Assembly (NCBI RefSeq): GCF_932276165.1
Contig: NC_063986.1
Span: 10,738,501-10,802,500 of the forward strand
Length of the DNA stretch: 64,000 bases
Source: Plutella xylostella
Taxonomy: Eukaryota; Arthropoda; Insecta; Lepidoptera; Plutellidae
Direction of reading: 5' to 3'
Made by a program: the position numbers and the translations under genes. Under the pieces are notes generated by a model that saw only the letters and a program-made list of their open reading frames with translations, was not told the origin of the DNA and ran no database searches. Shown in pieces: positions 43,641 through 56,024 of the stretch (position 1 is its first letter; each line of letters opens with the position of its first letter).

Positions 43641-44812
43641 ATATTATGTAATCTTCCATCGTAATATACTTAGTGAAATATGGACCTGCAATGGCAAGTG
43701 GAATTTTTTTAATTGCTCACGAGTGTAATATAATGTACCAAACCCTTTTGTTTTATTTCTACACATAAATTTAATATTCAATAATAAAAAAAAACGTGTT
43801 TTTTTTCTTCAGTAAACATACAAAATATTTATAAGTAAACTTTGAGTTGTTTTTGGAAAAACAATATCCCATTTCGCGTGAACCAATAATAGTACGAGCG
43901 AGCAAAACATACTCGCAGCTACACACCCGTACCAATCCCAGTGAGGATTCTATCTACTGATTGCGTAATGCATATGTTTAAGTAATAGCAAGAGAAAAAA
44001 GAGAAAGTTCATGAAAAAAAATCAAGTTCTTCGGACTAAGGTATTACATACATTGAAGCTGTTTTAGTATAGAATTATGAATCGTGTTTTCGGCAAAACG
44101 TTAGTCAGCCGGTTTACATTTGGGTTCTTTTGGTGGACTCTTAAAATGATCCTCTTTACATAAATCTAAAAAAAAAAACTTCATATTTTAGGTCGTACAA
44201 AACGACATAAAATTCAAATATCTACGTATTTTATTTCATAGGAAGAACCATTAAAAATACACGCACGATTTCACTGAACTCTTTTGTAAAAATCCAGCGC
44301 TATTTTTTCCCGTTTGAACATCCGAACACTCGTTTCACTATCTCGAAAAAAAACTCCACCATCACTCGTAATCTCATTTCCTATAAAGCTGTACCAGGAA
44401 TATTCCAGGTTTATAACCACAGCTCTAGATCTAAAAGCTATTTGGGGCCAATTTTCGCAAATGCCAACCTCTTTGTTGAAATTTTAGCAAAAATCTAATA
44501 ATAAAGTAGCTCTGCGAGGGTAGGTGCCCTAAAGGCCCGTTCAATTTGTAGTGGCCTTAGTCTTTGAGGCCTCTAGTTTGATCGTGGCCACTGCTAGCAA
44601 GGCCAGGTAGTTCTTTGGGAGTCAGTATTCCATGAAATTGGCTGCGGTAGTTGTCTTGTCGGCGGAAGGTGTTTGGTGAAACTTCAACTTGGCTATTAAA
44701 GTTTTCTCTTTGTAGTTTAAAGGAAATTTCTCTCTGATTGAGATAAGAGTATTGTGGCTTACTGCCAATCAAATAATATGTCAGTGGTCATGCTCATTTG
44801 GAGTGGCATATA
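43641..44812. other. AT-rich non-coding stretch
   Basis: No supported gene. A minus-strand frame at 44557-44772 has balanced composition but no domain or neighbouring exon. Confidence 0.35.
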
Positions 44813-44888
44813 TCCATATATATATATATATATATATATATGGATATATATACTCTTATATACACAATACTCTTATATATATATATAG
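44813..44888. repeat. (AT)n microsatellite
   Basis: Two long AT dinucleotide runs with GGATAT and TACTCTTATATAC interruptions; the first run is itself bounded by inverted CCATAT/ATATGG. Confidence 0.9.
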
Positions 44889-45131
44889 TTGTGTGCTGAT
44901 CATGATGATTCTTCATTCCGATGAAATTATTTCAATAAAGCCAGACAGGGCTTGTAACTGTGGTGAAAGAAGTATAGTAAATCACACATTATGGTATTTC
45001 GTCGTCTTCCAGTGTGGAGTTGCAGTAAATTCGTCAATCAGGGAGGCACCTTTCAGTTTCGTGCACCCCAACAATTCAAGAACAAACAAACCATTTCTCA
45101 GTGAAATACTGGCTGCCCAATAGTATATTAA

Positions 45132-45278
45132 CACCCTTATTCATAGAGAAGTTACAAAACGTTTTAACTAATAAACTGTTTTGTCCCTCTCCAACAAAGA
45201 ACAATTTGTTCTTTGACAGAGAGGGACAAAACAGTTTATTAGTTAAAACGTATTGTAACTTTTCTATGAATAAGGGGG
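45132..45278. mobile_element. 147-bp palindromic MITE, copy 2
   Basis: CACCCTTATTCATAGAGAAG pairs with the inverse at the right end (CTATGAATAAGGGGG). The centre AGAACAATTTGTTCT equals copy 1 at 24785-24931. TAA lies on both sides (45129-45131, 45279-45281), a 3-bp duplication compatible with PIF/Harbinger, though copy 1 does not show it cleanly. Confidence 0.8.
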
Positions 45279-45281
45279 TAA

Positions 45282-45833
45282 GAATATAAATTGTATGCCT
45301 CACCAGCTACTGTGTAACACGTATGTATTGTATATTCTACCTAAACTCTACACTGCAAGTTCTTCAAAACCTGCAACCATATACCTACGTTTGCAAACAA
45401 AGCGTACAAAAACAATAAAATCACGAGCTTCCGACAGTTTTTCAAGAACAATCGTTGGCAGAGCTCGCATAAATAAAAACAATGGCAGCAAACCTGTTTG
45501 AATGGCGCCCATTTGCCATCAAAATCATTTCAGTAAGACATCGATTTCTGACCGTGTCTCTATTGAGAGTCCTTTCAATGCAAGGAGAGCCCCCACTGCT
45601 GCTACCGGTGTGGTCTGACCATCTGAAAAGGGGGAGCGGAAAATTTAGGAACTAAACTTTTTTTTTACTTTTGAAAACTTTGATTGTTGCATACTTAATT
45701 AATACTTACTCCTCATTATAATAAAACGTAGACAGTTCTGTTTTAGAAACATCTTTAGACTGCTGATTGTATGAAATGTCTAGACTAAATATTGTTCTGT
45801 AATATGACGTACATAAAAGGGAAAAAACAGTAA
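45282..45833. other. Non-coding stretch
   Basis: Nothing supportable. Confidence 0.35.
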
Positions 45834-45835
45834 TA

Positions 45836-46795
45836 GTCCAGTCAATAAATGACTCAAAATGAGGTATAGAGTGCGTGAGCAGGTAACTAAACGATTCCTT
45901 CAGAAACTTGTTCAGGGGGCTTAGGTTGTTAACATACCAAAAGTCCTGACTCCTAGGTGATGAGCGGGGGGGAGGAGGGGGGGTTAAAGGTATGAATTTT
46001 TGGTTTTTCGCTTATATCTCAAAAACGGTGCATCGGAGAGAAATATTTTCAACTAATGAAATGGAGCTCTTAAAATTATTTAAAACTTTTGTATCATAAG
46101 TTTTTTTCTAATTCCTAACCGTTTTCGATCTATTACCCTCGGAAAAAGTTGAAATTTACAAGAAAAATGTATTCAAGTCAAAACATTCATAAACATTGCA
46201 TCATATTTTTTTTTTTTTTTTTTTTTTAATATTTTATACAGCAATATTACTTACACTTAAGCTTACTAACTCGGTGAGCTATGTCAGTGAGTTAAGCAAA
46301 ATTCAAGTTTAAAATAGCTGTAACTTTAGGCTGGTTGGACATTGACCAGCATATGTATATATATTCTAAAAGGGAATTTCAAAATCTACAACTCCTTTTT
46401 TATTCATTTTTTTCATTTATGAATAGGTTAGGCAATATGATGCAATTTTTATGAATGTTTTGACATGAATACATTTTTCTTGTAAATTTCAACTTTTTCC
46501 GAGGGTAATAGATCGAAAACGGTTTGGAATTAGAAAAAAACATATGATACAAAAGTTTTAGATAATTTTAAGAGCTCCATTTCATTAGTTGAAAATATTT
46601 CTCTCCGATGCACCGTTTTTGAGATATAAGCGAAAAACCAAAAATTCATTCCTTTAACCCCCCCTCCTCCCCCCCGCTCATCACCTAGGAGTCAGGACTT
46701 TTGATATGTTAACAACCTAAGCCCCCTGAACAAGTTTCTGAAGGAATCTCTTAGTTACCTGCTCACGCACTCTACACCTCATTCCTTGACTGGAC
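45836..46795. mobile_element. 960-bp foldback element with ~370-bp arms
   Basis: The left arm (45836-46208) is almost the exact inverse of the right arm (about 46430-46795). The ends are GTCCAGTCAA read inward, and TA flanks both sides (45834-45835, 46796-46797). Arms include a C-run/G-run (CCCCCCTCCTCCCCCCC) and an AAAAACGGTGCATCGG phrase. The ~220-bp middle holds a T-run and AT-rich DNA. No protein is encoded. TA flanks suggest Tc1/mariner-type mobilisation. Confidence 0.85.
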
Positions 46796-46797
46796 TA

Positions 46798-47206
46798 TAA
46801 GTAATTAATAAAATTACTGACTAATAAAAGTAACCACTCAAATAAAGTGACAACTTAGATCGGAATTTATAATGAAGTGGACGAGATAAACGGGTAAAAC
46901 TTTGTTACTCCTTCGGCTATCGCTTGAAAAGTAGTAAAATGTTTTTATGCGTTGGGTCTAAAATTCTGAAGAGCCGCTTTTTGAGGCTGTAAAGGTTTTA
47001 TTCCAGGGTTCGGACTTCAAAATTTACATTAATTATAATAAGAATGTCATAGAATAGACCACCATTTCTTACTTCTACTTCTAGCTTCTCCACAGTTAAA
47101 AGCCAATTTCTCATTTGAGTAACTATCTAAAAAAAAATACTGCTCATATCAAACTTAAGCTCTTCTTAACTTGATGATGATGCAAAGGTAGACCACTTAA
47201 TCATGA
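46798..47206. other. Non-coding stretch
   Basis: Left flank of the large LTR element; nothing else is visible. Confidence 0.35.
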
Positions 47207-47210
47207 CTGA

Positions 47211-49421
47211 TGTAATGTTCCATCGATGCCGAAACATTAACTATTTCGCAAATAATGAATTTAAACTACGACTGGATGTTCCGAGGGATTTGTTGCGCTT
47301 TGGAAGGATTTTCCCGTGGGATTTTTGGAAAAGTTGTCTATTAAATCATTCAGGGTGTCGGCTAACTTCGTGCCAAGCTTCGTTGTACCGATTTCGGATC
47401 ACAGAATAATCAAGATAATTATTCTGAGTGTAGGTGAGCCTTAATATTGATATCGGCGAGTTGAGGGTAGAGGATAATATCCACGTAAGCGAGCAGCGCG
47501 TGGGCACTTTTCACTTTTTTGTGAGCAGCCGTGGTGAGCAGACGGTCAGATGGAGGGAGTGATCGGTGCCGTGGGAGCTTGAGGACAAGGCGCGTGGAGC
47601 CGAGGCGGAACACCGTGTGCGAAGCTAAGTCACCTTTCTACTCGTATTTACTTTTTGTCTCTCGTATATGATTGAGAAGTTATACCTACACTTTATTTCT
47701 TGAAGGACGCTAACCCACGGCTGCAATTCCCATCACACTGGTATAGGGATTAGATCGGTACACTAAAGGTCTCCTACGTCGCTCATCCAGTATTTAGCTA
47801 GCTAGAGAAAATCTACGCATTACCCACAATAAATAGGCAGGTAACTTCATGGTTAGGATGGGGAAAGTAGTTACTTTATCATAAATAATAAATTAAATAA
47901 TATCTGAGGCTTATTCCCAGCGGTGGGTAGATGCGGGCTGGTGATGATGATGATGATTATCAAATAACTAAAACCTGACAATAGATCTCACTTCAGAAAT
48001 AATAAATTCTTATCAAATAAAAAGTATACACCTACCTTCAAATTTGTTCTATGGTTCTTTGTTCAAATTATTGATTTTTCATTAGGTAAATAAATACTTC
48101 TATAGAATCTATGCTATAGTAATTATTCAAAGAATAAAGTAGATACATACTTAAATAAACTTTTCAAAGATGATTTATTGTAGTATCTATATGGCAGAGA
48201 AGATTATTTGACTTTGAGTTTAAAAACAAGTAACAGCGCAGGGAAAGAATTGATTGACGGAGAAATTTACTTTAATAAGTGTCAAGATATCACAAAATAA
48301 GGGTTCTAGATACTTAAACTAAATCATTTCTGGTCCTATATTGTTCAATAAATACAAATGGCTTGAAGGTAGATCAGATTCCTGTCCAATTTGCATATTT
48401 TCAGAAAGTTATGTAAATTCTTACCCATAGAAGTGTTTGTTTCCTTGTTAAATCAATAAATTCTAATGTAAATAAAGATAGCACGGATATAGTAGGAATA
48501 AAGTTAGGTAGGATATATTTATTACAACTATTTATAATATATTTGAGTAAGATTATATAATATTCACTATTTCATAACAATTATCCTATATTCCAATAAG
48601 ATCAAAGAATATTCATTATTTCATATTATATATTTTAATCTTTTAAAATAATACCTAAATCACTTCCCACTTGGCTACAAAATTAGAGTCATATTATTAT
48701 ATTTTCAAATACTTATCTATTATGAAATTCATGATTTAATAAAGTTACTATACTGTAAATTATTGAACTATTCTAGTTTCAGTTAATTTATGATTATAAA
48801 TATGATTGTCCCTTTAGCTTTGACAACATGTATTCATGTTGATTTATTTACATGAAACAAATATAAAACATGTAAATATATAAGGTTAGGAGCAAGGGAA
48901 GTGATTAATAAGTTGGTCGGAGGAATGTCCAAGTCAATGGTTGTGTTCCACGAGGGCTCCGATTGAATATTTGCTATTATTTATCTATTTTAGAGTCTTA
49001 TATATTGATTCAATCGGGTGTAGTGATCAAGGCCTACAAAGCGTATGGAGGGGCTTCCCTTATTAACCAACACCAAAAAACATTATTATCTATATTATTA
49101 TCTTTATGTACTTACCTGTAAATATGTATTTATCGTACAAATAAAAGTTATACATCAAAGTTGTAGTATATAGGTCAATAATTATAGGCAGGTAGGAAGT
49201 ATGTAATCAGTACTAGGTCATAGTTTTATTTAATTCACTATCTTTCGTTTATTGGGTTACAACACAACGTAGGGTTTCCCTGGATGTTTCATGGCCAATT
49301 CAAAGCAGTATTTGTTTCACTTTTATTTCACTCAAGTAAGTTTTGTTGTAGTTTCAAATATCTTCTTAGTAAATCCAATAGGTAGGAGTTAAGTAGGCAG
49401 GCGGTAGGGCGAAACGTTACA
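47211..49421 (+). repeat. 5' LTR of the LARD-like element
   Basis: It starts TGTAATGTTCC and ends CGAAACGTTACA. At 47900-47962 it contains CCCAGCGGTGGGTAGATGCG then GGCTGGTGATGATGATGATG, which resembles the 3' end of an RTE LINE captured before the element amplified. Small frames (for example 47203 and 47419) reappear in the other LTR and have no known domain. Confidence 0.85.
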
Positions 49422-49424
49422 ATT

Positions 49425-49440
49425 TGGTACCGGAAGACCA
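49425..49440 (+). promoter_or_regulatory. Candidate primer-binding site of the LARD-like element
   Basis: TGGTACCGGAAGACC starts three bases after the 5' LTR and has the leading TGG expected opposite a tRNA CCA end. The tRNA cannot be named from this window. Confidence 0.4.
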
Positions 49441-50209
49441 GGATATTAGATTTTGCTTCATCTCTTCATGTTACATGTCAGGTAGGTAGATTTCTGTTCT
49501 TTTATCTGAAAATTAACAAGTCAATTTGATTAAGATAGTACTTATTTACAAACGAATCACAATATTGAACACTCCTTGCATAGTATATAGGTAACTTACG
49601 TTTGTCTCGAAAAAACATTAAGGTTTGTTCTTTGCCTTTCCGATTATAGTAAGTAAATATTTACTCAATATGGCGGTTTTCACATAAACTACATAAAGGC
49701 ATTTCTTTTAAAGTTTTGGCTAGAAGAAAGTTTCAAAAGTTTGTTTTTACTTTAGTTGGAAAAACTTTATGCAGCATTGCACCACAAACAATAAAAAGTC
49801 AAAAGGTTATTTTTTTTTACAGAGTAACTTTTATTGCGTCACAGACTAGTATAATATTTGGCAGTGTAATGCACACTCATGACTGCACAAAATCACAGCA
49901 AGATGTTAACGTTATAATAAGTCTCTTGTGTTTTGTTCGTAATTATTTGTTACATACTAGTGGTTGGAAAGTGATTATATCCTTGATATAATCACAATTT
50001 GTTGCCGTGGAGTGATCGAACTTATAAACGAAAGAAATTTAATAGGAAGCGCAAGAGGCTAGGTTTTGTAATTAAGGAAGCATTTGTGAAGATAGGTAGG
50101 TAGTTGATAAAGTTAGGATGAGGAAATGGAAATAATACATTTATTAAAATGTACTTAATAAGTAGGGGTTGTAGTAATGTTATGTAGCTCATTAAAAAAT
50201 TACAAAAGA

Positions 50210-50400
50210 TTAGGGGTTGTATGTGGCTAAGCTCCTCATGGAGAGGAAATAATAATCATCATCAGCAGGGGTTGTATATGTATTTAAGATATGCTCCTCG
50301 TGGAGTAAAAGGAATTAATCATTATCATCATCAGGGGTTGTTTGTGTATAAGACTATGTTTCTCGTAGAGTTAGAGGATATAATCATCAGAAGTTGTATA
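50210..50400 (+). repeat. Degenerate tandem repeat GGGGTTGT...CTCCTCRTGGAG...AATCATCATCAG
   Basis: Three full and one partial unit of about 60-75 bp each start with AGGGGTTGTAT/TTGT, contain CTCCTCATGGAG, CTCCTCGTGGAG or TCTCGTAGAG, and end ATCATCATCAG. Confidence 0.75.
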
Positions 50401-52892
50401 ATATAATGGATTCTTATTCAGGACATTATCTATAAAATTTAATAGGTTACTTAAGGTACCTACTTACCTTTAAAGAGAATAACATAAAACATAGTAGGTA
50501 GGTCATATTAGTGTTGCTCTGAATCACTATGAACGGTTCCTCTGATTATGTAGCTGATTAGGGAATTATAAGTGAATAGGGGTTGTAGGTAAAATAATGA
50601 TATGGTTTTATTTTAGGTAAAAGCAGTAAAACATTTATTAAAATCAAAAATTTTATTGAAAAAAAAAACAAATGTAACGAAAACGTGGCGCATTTTAGTC
50701 CTTATGAACAACCTGAAATGATTAGAATAGATAAAGAAATTCTGGCCCAGGTAGATGATGGGTGGGGATTTTGGTCTGGAGGTGCGATCGGCTGCATCGG
50801 TGGATCGAGGAGTTTGCGTGGCAGAGCTTGTGTGGTTAGTGCTGGGCTGGGTTGGCCTGGTTGGGAGGGGATCGGTAGTTATAGCAACTAGTCTATAATT
50901 ATTAATCATCCTTTTGGCTGGGTTGGTTCGGTTTGGTATTGATTGTATGAGTTTTGTTGTGCGGGTTCTTTGGTTTGTTGATGTGGTTGATTGTGCTTCT
51001 GGATCGGATCTTTGCTTGTCATTGACTAGGTACTTTAAAAACTGGGCTCTAAAATTATAATAGGTACTTGAATGTTTGAAAAAGTAGATATATTATACAA
51101 CATTGATCATAGGAGTTGGGATAGAACTGTAACACTATCTATGCTATCATCCAAACTTAAGAGTAACCGGAAAAGCCCAAATGTCTAATTATCAAATTCC
51201 AGAGAGCCAATTAGTAGCAGATGTTATCGGACATTTCCCTAAACAAATACAAGTATGAGTTACAGTAAATAAAGAAAAGAAAATTTAACAATAATCTCAT
51301 TTGAAAAAAAATTGCGATGTAAAGGTAGCAGTCCAACATAACAATAAATTTAGAAAACAATTAATGTGTAGTAAGTTACTGTTGTTGATTAAGTGTTAGA
51401 CCAGGTGAAGTAGGCTAGGACCTCATTTAGTTTCAATATATTATTTGTAAGTTAAGAACTACATATGTGGGTAGTTTAGTTGTTCCTATTTTGAGCGCGG
51501 TTGCAATTCACTTCTTCATCTGAGTCAGGATGTTTACTTCATAGTATATAATCTCAGAGTTTGGTTGTCAAATAGGGAACATCATCATCATCATCAGCAT
51601 TCAAAAAGTATGTCATATCCTGAAAAGAAGAATAGAATTTAATTAGAAAAGCTAAGTATTGTGATGATTTACATAATTATAAAAATTCAGGAAATGACTA
51701 TTTAGTTCAATATAACTTAAGTAGACTAATAGGATAATACATTTAGGGAATGGTTTTATGAATGGTAATCAATATTGGATCTACAGGGGTATGATTTTCA
51801 TAGCAATCTAACAAAATCTAAGTACAGGGTAGTACAATTAAAATTGGATTACAACATATGTAGAAAAGAAATAGGTACTCACTTATTGTAGAATAGTAAC
51901 TTTGGTATATAAGTAGTGAGGGATTGTGAATGTTTTGTCACAGTGGATGGTTTGATCAGTTGTTTATCATGGGTTTTAGTTCAACAAAGAGTGTAGTTGG
52001 GTTTGCATTGTTATGTTTGGTCCTGAAATTAAACAAATAATGATATAGGTATAATTCAAATAAAATTATGTAAATATAGGAGTTGTATACCAAATGATTA
52101 GGATAGGTACTTATTTAAAAGGTGAGGGGTTGACAATAAGTTAAAATATGTTGGTTAGTCTTGTCAGTATCAATTAAAAACTGTATGGGAGATATTTAAT
52201 TGAGTTAGATTTTTATAACAATAGGTCTATTATAAACACAAGATCCGTAAAACAGAGCTATTGTATGTATAAATAACTAACAATTCAGAGGTTGTTTATT
52301 TTGAATCACGATAATTTGGGCATGAGGACTTAGTTTAGTAGCATGCATACAGGGTATTTGAAAGAATAATGACACTTACCTGTAAGATTCACTCATTATT
52401 TTAGAGTTTCGTAGGTTTAATCGGGTAAACTTTAGATTTCTTCGTGCGATCGATGTTGTTGAACACAACGACGCATGCTTTTGTTTTGATTAGTGCGGAA
52501 AAAAAAACAGCCAAACAGGTTAAGGTTATGTCAGGTTGACATTGACAGTTTAGTTTTAATAAATTTGACAGTTAGACAGGTAAGGCACATTTACACAAAC
52601 AGCCTAGAATAAGGATAATGGAGACCGTGTTTTTCAAATAGGGGTTGTGAAGGAGAGTTGTAATATCTCAGAAATATTTTTAGTTACCTAGTAACATTAT
52701 TTTCGACTTAGGTAGTTACTGAGGGTAGAAAATGGTTGAAGTAGAAGTAGTAGTTAGACATATTTGATAAAATAAATTTAATAGTGTATTAGTGTAATAG
52801 GTTGTAGAAAAAAAAACTAGATGGCGGTATTTTAATGTTTTGGTATCGATGGAATATTGGGGTGGATTTGTCTGTTACATGAGAGTAGGAAC

Positions 52893-53839
52893 TAGGGTTT
52901 CGTTCCCGTCTTCCCGGGAATTCCCGTTCCCGGGAATTCCCGGGAAATTTGTCCTTCCCGAAACCGGGAAAAAAATATGATTCCCGGGAATTCCCGGGTT
53001 TGATTTTTAATCGATTGTTTGCTATATTTTAATCTTAATTTATCTGTTTCTCCTACCTTTAACCAAAAAAATTATCGGCAGGCTTGTCATCTACGATCAG
53101 AAACTCGGTTTTGTTGTAAATTATTGGAAAATCATAGGTGTTATTGTTTTCGCGCAGCTGCATTGCAATGAAAAATGACTCATATACATCACCTTGTTTC
53201 ACCTCTTCTGATTCAATATTTTCATCTTTATTTATCTGTTGGTCCTACCGCCTACCTAAAACCAAACAATTGATCGGCTTTTACATATGTGACCAAAGAG
53301 TATGTAAAAGCTGACGCTAGTGTGACGCCTGTCATATTTTTTTTAAGTCCCCGTTTTGTGTCCACGTTTTATTTTTTATAAAATTACTAACGCATACAAA
53401 AAACCAAAATAAGAAGTAGGTTGAGCGATAAATCGTTGAATGAGAGCGATAAATCGTTGAATAAAATATTTTTTCTAAAACATTACCTCATTTTGTAATT
53501 AATTTTCTATTTCATTTTAAGTCATAATAATATTATTTTCAAACTGTTAATTATAATACCTTTGTTTTTGTTTAATTTACAATTAAGAAAAACAAATTAT
53601 TTGGCATGTAAAACAAATTATTATAATATTGGTTGTTAATTTATCTGACTGTTGCTTTTTTCTCGAGTGATAAAACTATATGTGATTTAATTGTAAGTGT
53701 TTTGATAGACTTTTAACACCCAAAAATAGCAAAACCAAGCATTTAAAATAAATTCCCGTTTCCCGGGAATTCCCGGGAAATCTTGAAAAAAATTCCCGTT
53801 TCCCGGGAACAGAAAAAGGTCGGGAAAAACGAAACCCTA
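52893..53839. mobile_element. hAT-like non-autonomous element nested in the LARD
   Basis: Ends TAGGGTTTCGTTCCCG and CGGGAAAAACGAAACCCTA are inverted repeats. A perfect 8-bp target duplication GTAGGAAC flanks it (52885-52892, 53840-53847), the hAT signature. Both subterminal regions are packed with CCCGGGAATTCCCGGG palindromes (left 52912-53000, right 53756-53815), probable transposase-binding sites. The AT-rich middle encodes nothing recognisable. Confidence 0.85.
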
Positions 53840-54457
53840 GTAGGAACTTTCAATTTTGGTAAAATTGATCTGATATAATTTTCTTTTACAGAGAAAACAA
53901 AAGGGTAGGGTATTTACATAGCCATTTCCCGGGGATTATGTCGTGATTATAATGTTTCGAAAAATTGAAAGGGCAAAGAATGTGGAAGGAAGAAAACTAC
54001 TTTAAACGTCATTTTAAAGTCTGAATGATAAGAATGTTAAAGGTACCTGGCCAGGTCTTACATAGTTGATTAAAGGATGATGAAGAATGAAGTTTTACTT
54101 ATTTAATATTGAGTGCGATTTATAATCATGACAAATACAACTGGGAAATGAAGGGTTTATTGATACTTCGTTCAGACTCACACACACACATTTATAAGGG
54201 AAACTTTGGTATATTGTTTCTGTAAAACTTGATTGAGTTACCTATTATATAGGTACTTATTTAGCTAAAAAAGAAATTTCTACCAAAAGTTACCTTTATT
54301 TCACTAATATTTTCCAAATGATCAACTAGTGTAGATACAAGAATTATTGCTACTTATGTAATAAGTATTTTAATAATAAAAAAAACTGAGTAAAATCTTA
54401 AAAGAAAAAAAATATTTTTATAAAAAATAGTTAACTTCATTTTAAAACTACTAACTT

Positions 54458-54533
54458 AATAATATGTGGGGACATCTCACACACGGCCATCCGACCCTAC
54501 ATTAGGCAGAGCCTGCAATATGGGTATCGGACC
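54458..54533 (-). mobile_element. tRNA-derived SINE, 3' part only
   Basis: It matches the 3' end of the SINE at 26783-27036 (GTGGGGACATCTCACAC, GGCCATCCGACC, ATGGGTATCGGAC on the plus strand) and lacks the tRNA-like head, as expected of a 5'-truncated copy. Confidence 0.75.
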
Positions 54534-56012
54534 GTTAGTTAGTAGTGTGCAAATTGGTTCAAGTAATTTACACACCATACACTCTTAGTCTTGCTTTTGT
54601 AGTAAATTGGCGAAGAAAGGCAGGTCTACACGGGCACAAACGTGTACAACTGCTTTAGTCGATTTATTATTTAAGTTAGCTATGCAAGCATTAACACACA
54701 AGACGTCTATACAGGCTATAGATGTTTTTACAAAGTACCTTTTACAGACTCCACACGACACACTACACTTTACACAAAAAAAAATACAATTACTTTGAAA
54801 CAATTTGCTTAGGAAAATATCTACATAACAAAAGTTGATCATGACGGAAAACCAATACACTTTACACCAAAAACACATTCTGATCGAAGTGTAAATAAAC
54901 TAGATGTATTTTCTTTTCAATTTAGGTAGGTAAATGATAGAAAATAAAATTAATAATTAGATACATTATATTTTATTGATTTAATCAGTGGGGAGGAAGA
55001 AGGCCTTGATGTTTATTAGAGTGGCGTGAATCAGAGAAAGAGGATGAGAGTTGTGGTGAATCGAATGTCTAAGAACCTATGTATTGAAAAAAAATACCTA
55101 CAAACATATAGTTAAGTGAAAGTGGCTTTAGTAAAATATCATGGCTGTTCTCCTGCGCTGAAGGAAAGATTCCGATTTCACCTTAATCACACAACACTAT
55201 ACAAAAGAGAATATTTATGAAGATTTTGGTGTTAGGTTAGGACAGCATAGTCAAATTATACTGTTGTATGTACAGTATCTTCATAATATTCTATACTCAA
55301 CATGTACTTACTTACTTAAAGAAAAAAAAAATATATTTTCAACACAAATTTTGTCATTTTGCTGAATTGGAGGGGGACTGAAAAGTTGTGAATCAGTTGT
55401 AAACATGAATGCAATAATGGTTCACAATAATAATTCTCTTTCTAGTTTTGGTAAAATGATTAGTAATAATTCTACACTCTACATCAAGCTCGGAGATTGG
55501 TGGACATTGTTCCTGGGGATTGTTAGAATGAGACTTGAACTTTATTAATTTCTATTGATGATGCATCGTCGAAAACATAGGGCGTGGGAGAGTTCGTGCT
55601 CTAAGAGGGCGTGTTAAAGATGCTACAAAATTCTTAAAAATAAATTTAAGGTTCTGTGGTTTCTCATTTAGCATTGGATCCTTCTGATCGACAGGGTATC
55701 CCCTTGTTCCCGGTTTATTGGAGCATGAATAATCTACTAAGTATTCGATCAATAGTTATGTAAATAATAAATAATAATAGGGATGGTCGATGATTTTTGA
55801 TAATTTCTGGGGATCTTGTTGGCTAATCATCTGAGTCATTTTACACTCACACACACAGACATATTGAGGTGATGATCGGAATTTCCTTTTACTAATTTTT
55901 CATCGTTTAAATTCAATGAATTTGATATTTGCGAAAATAAAGGGTGGTGTATATTATTGTGTATATTTTTTCCATATCTCAATTATAATATACTTGCGAT
56001 ACTACAAAAATA

Positions 56013-56024
56013 TAAGGGGTTGAA
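56013..56024 (+). promoter_or_regulatory. Candidate polypurine tract of the LARD-like element
   Basis: ATAAGGGGTTGAA lies immediately before the 3' LTR. It is purine-rich but interrupted by TT, weaker than a classical tract. Confidence 0.4.

Larger units (their letters stand above)
49422..56024 (+). other. Non-coding interior of the LARD-like element
   Basis: 6603 bp without a supported gene. Contents: a ~60-75-bp tandem repeat (50210-50400); scattered AGGGGTTG motifs; a (CAT)n run at 51584; a nested hAT-like element (52893-53839); and a SINE fragment (54458-54533). Frames at 50613-50909 and 54585-54878 (minus) show no known domain; the second is Cys-rich but not patterned as a zinc finger. 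Confidence 0.6.

Noticed and set aside
44752..45123. Plus-strand frame with an RACNCGERSIVNHTLW stretch resembling a LINE C-terminal Cys/His motif
   Set aside because: The N-terminal half is translated (AT)n microsatellite, and the remaining ~60 codons lack enough of the motif to assign.
47203..47613. Small frames in the LTRs of the large element (and copies at 55957-56427)
   Set aside because: Identical in both LTRs because of the repeat; no domain recognised.
50221..50340. CRISPR-like array
   Set aside because: Repeats are degenerate, few and contiguous with no unique spacers, in a eukaryotic context.
54585..54878. Cys-rich minus-strand frame in the LARD interior as a zinc-finger gag
   Set aside because: The cysteines do not form CCHC spacing and the plus strand is open over the same stretch, consistent with low-complexity AT-rich DNA.
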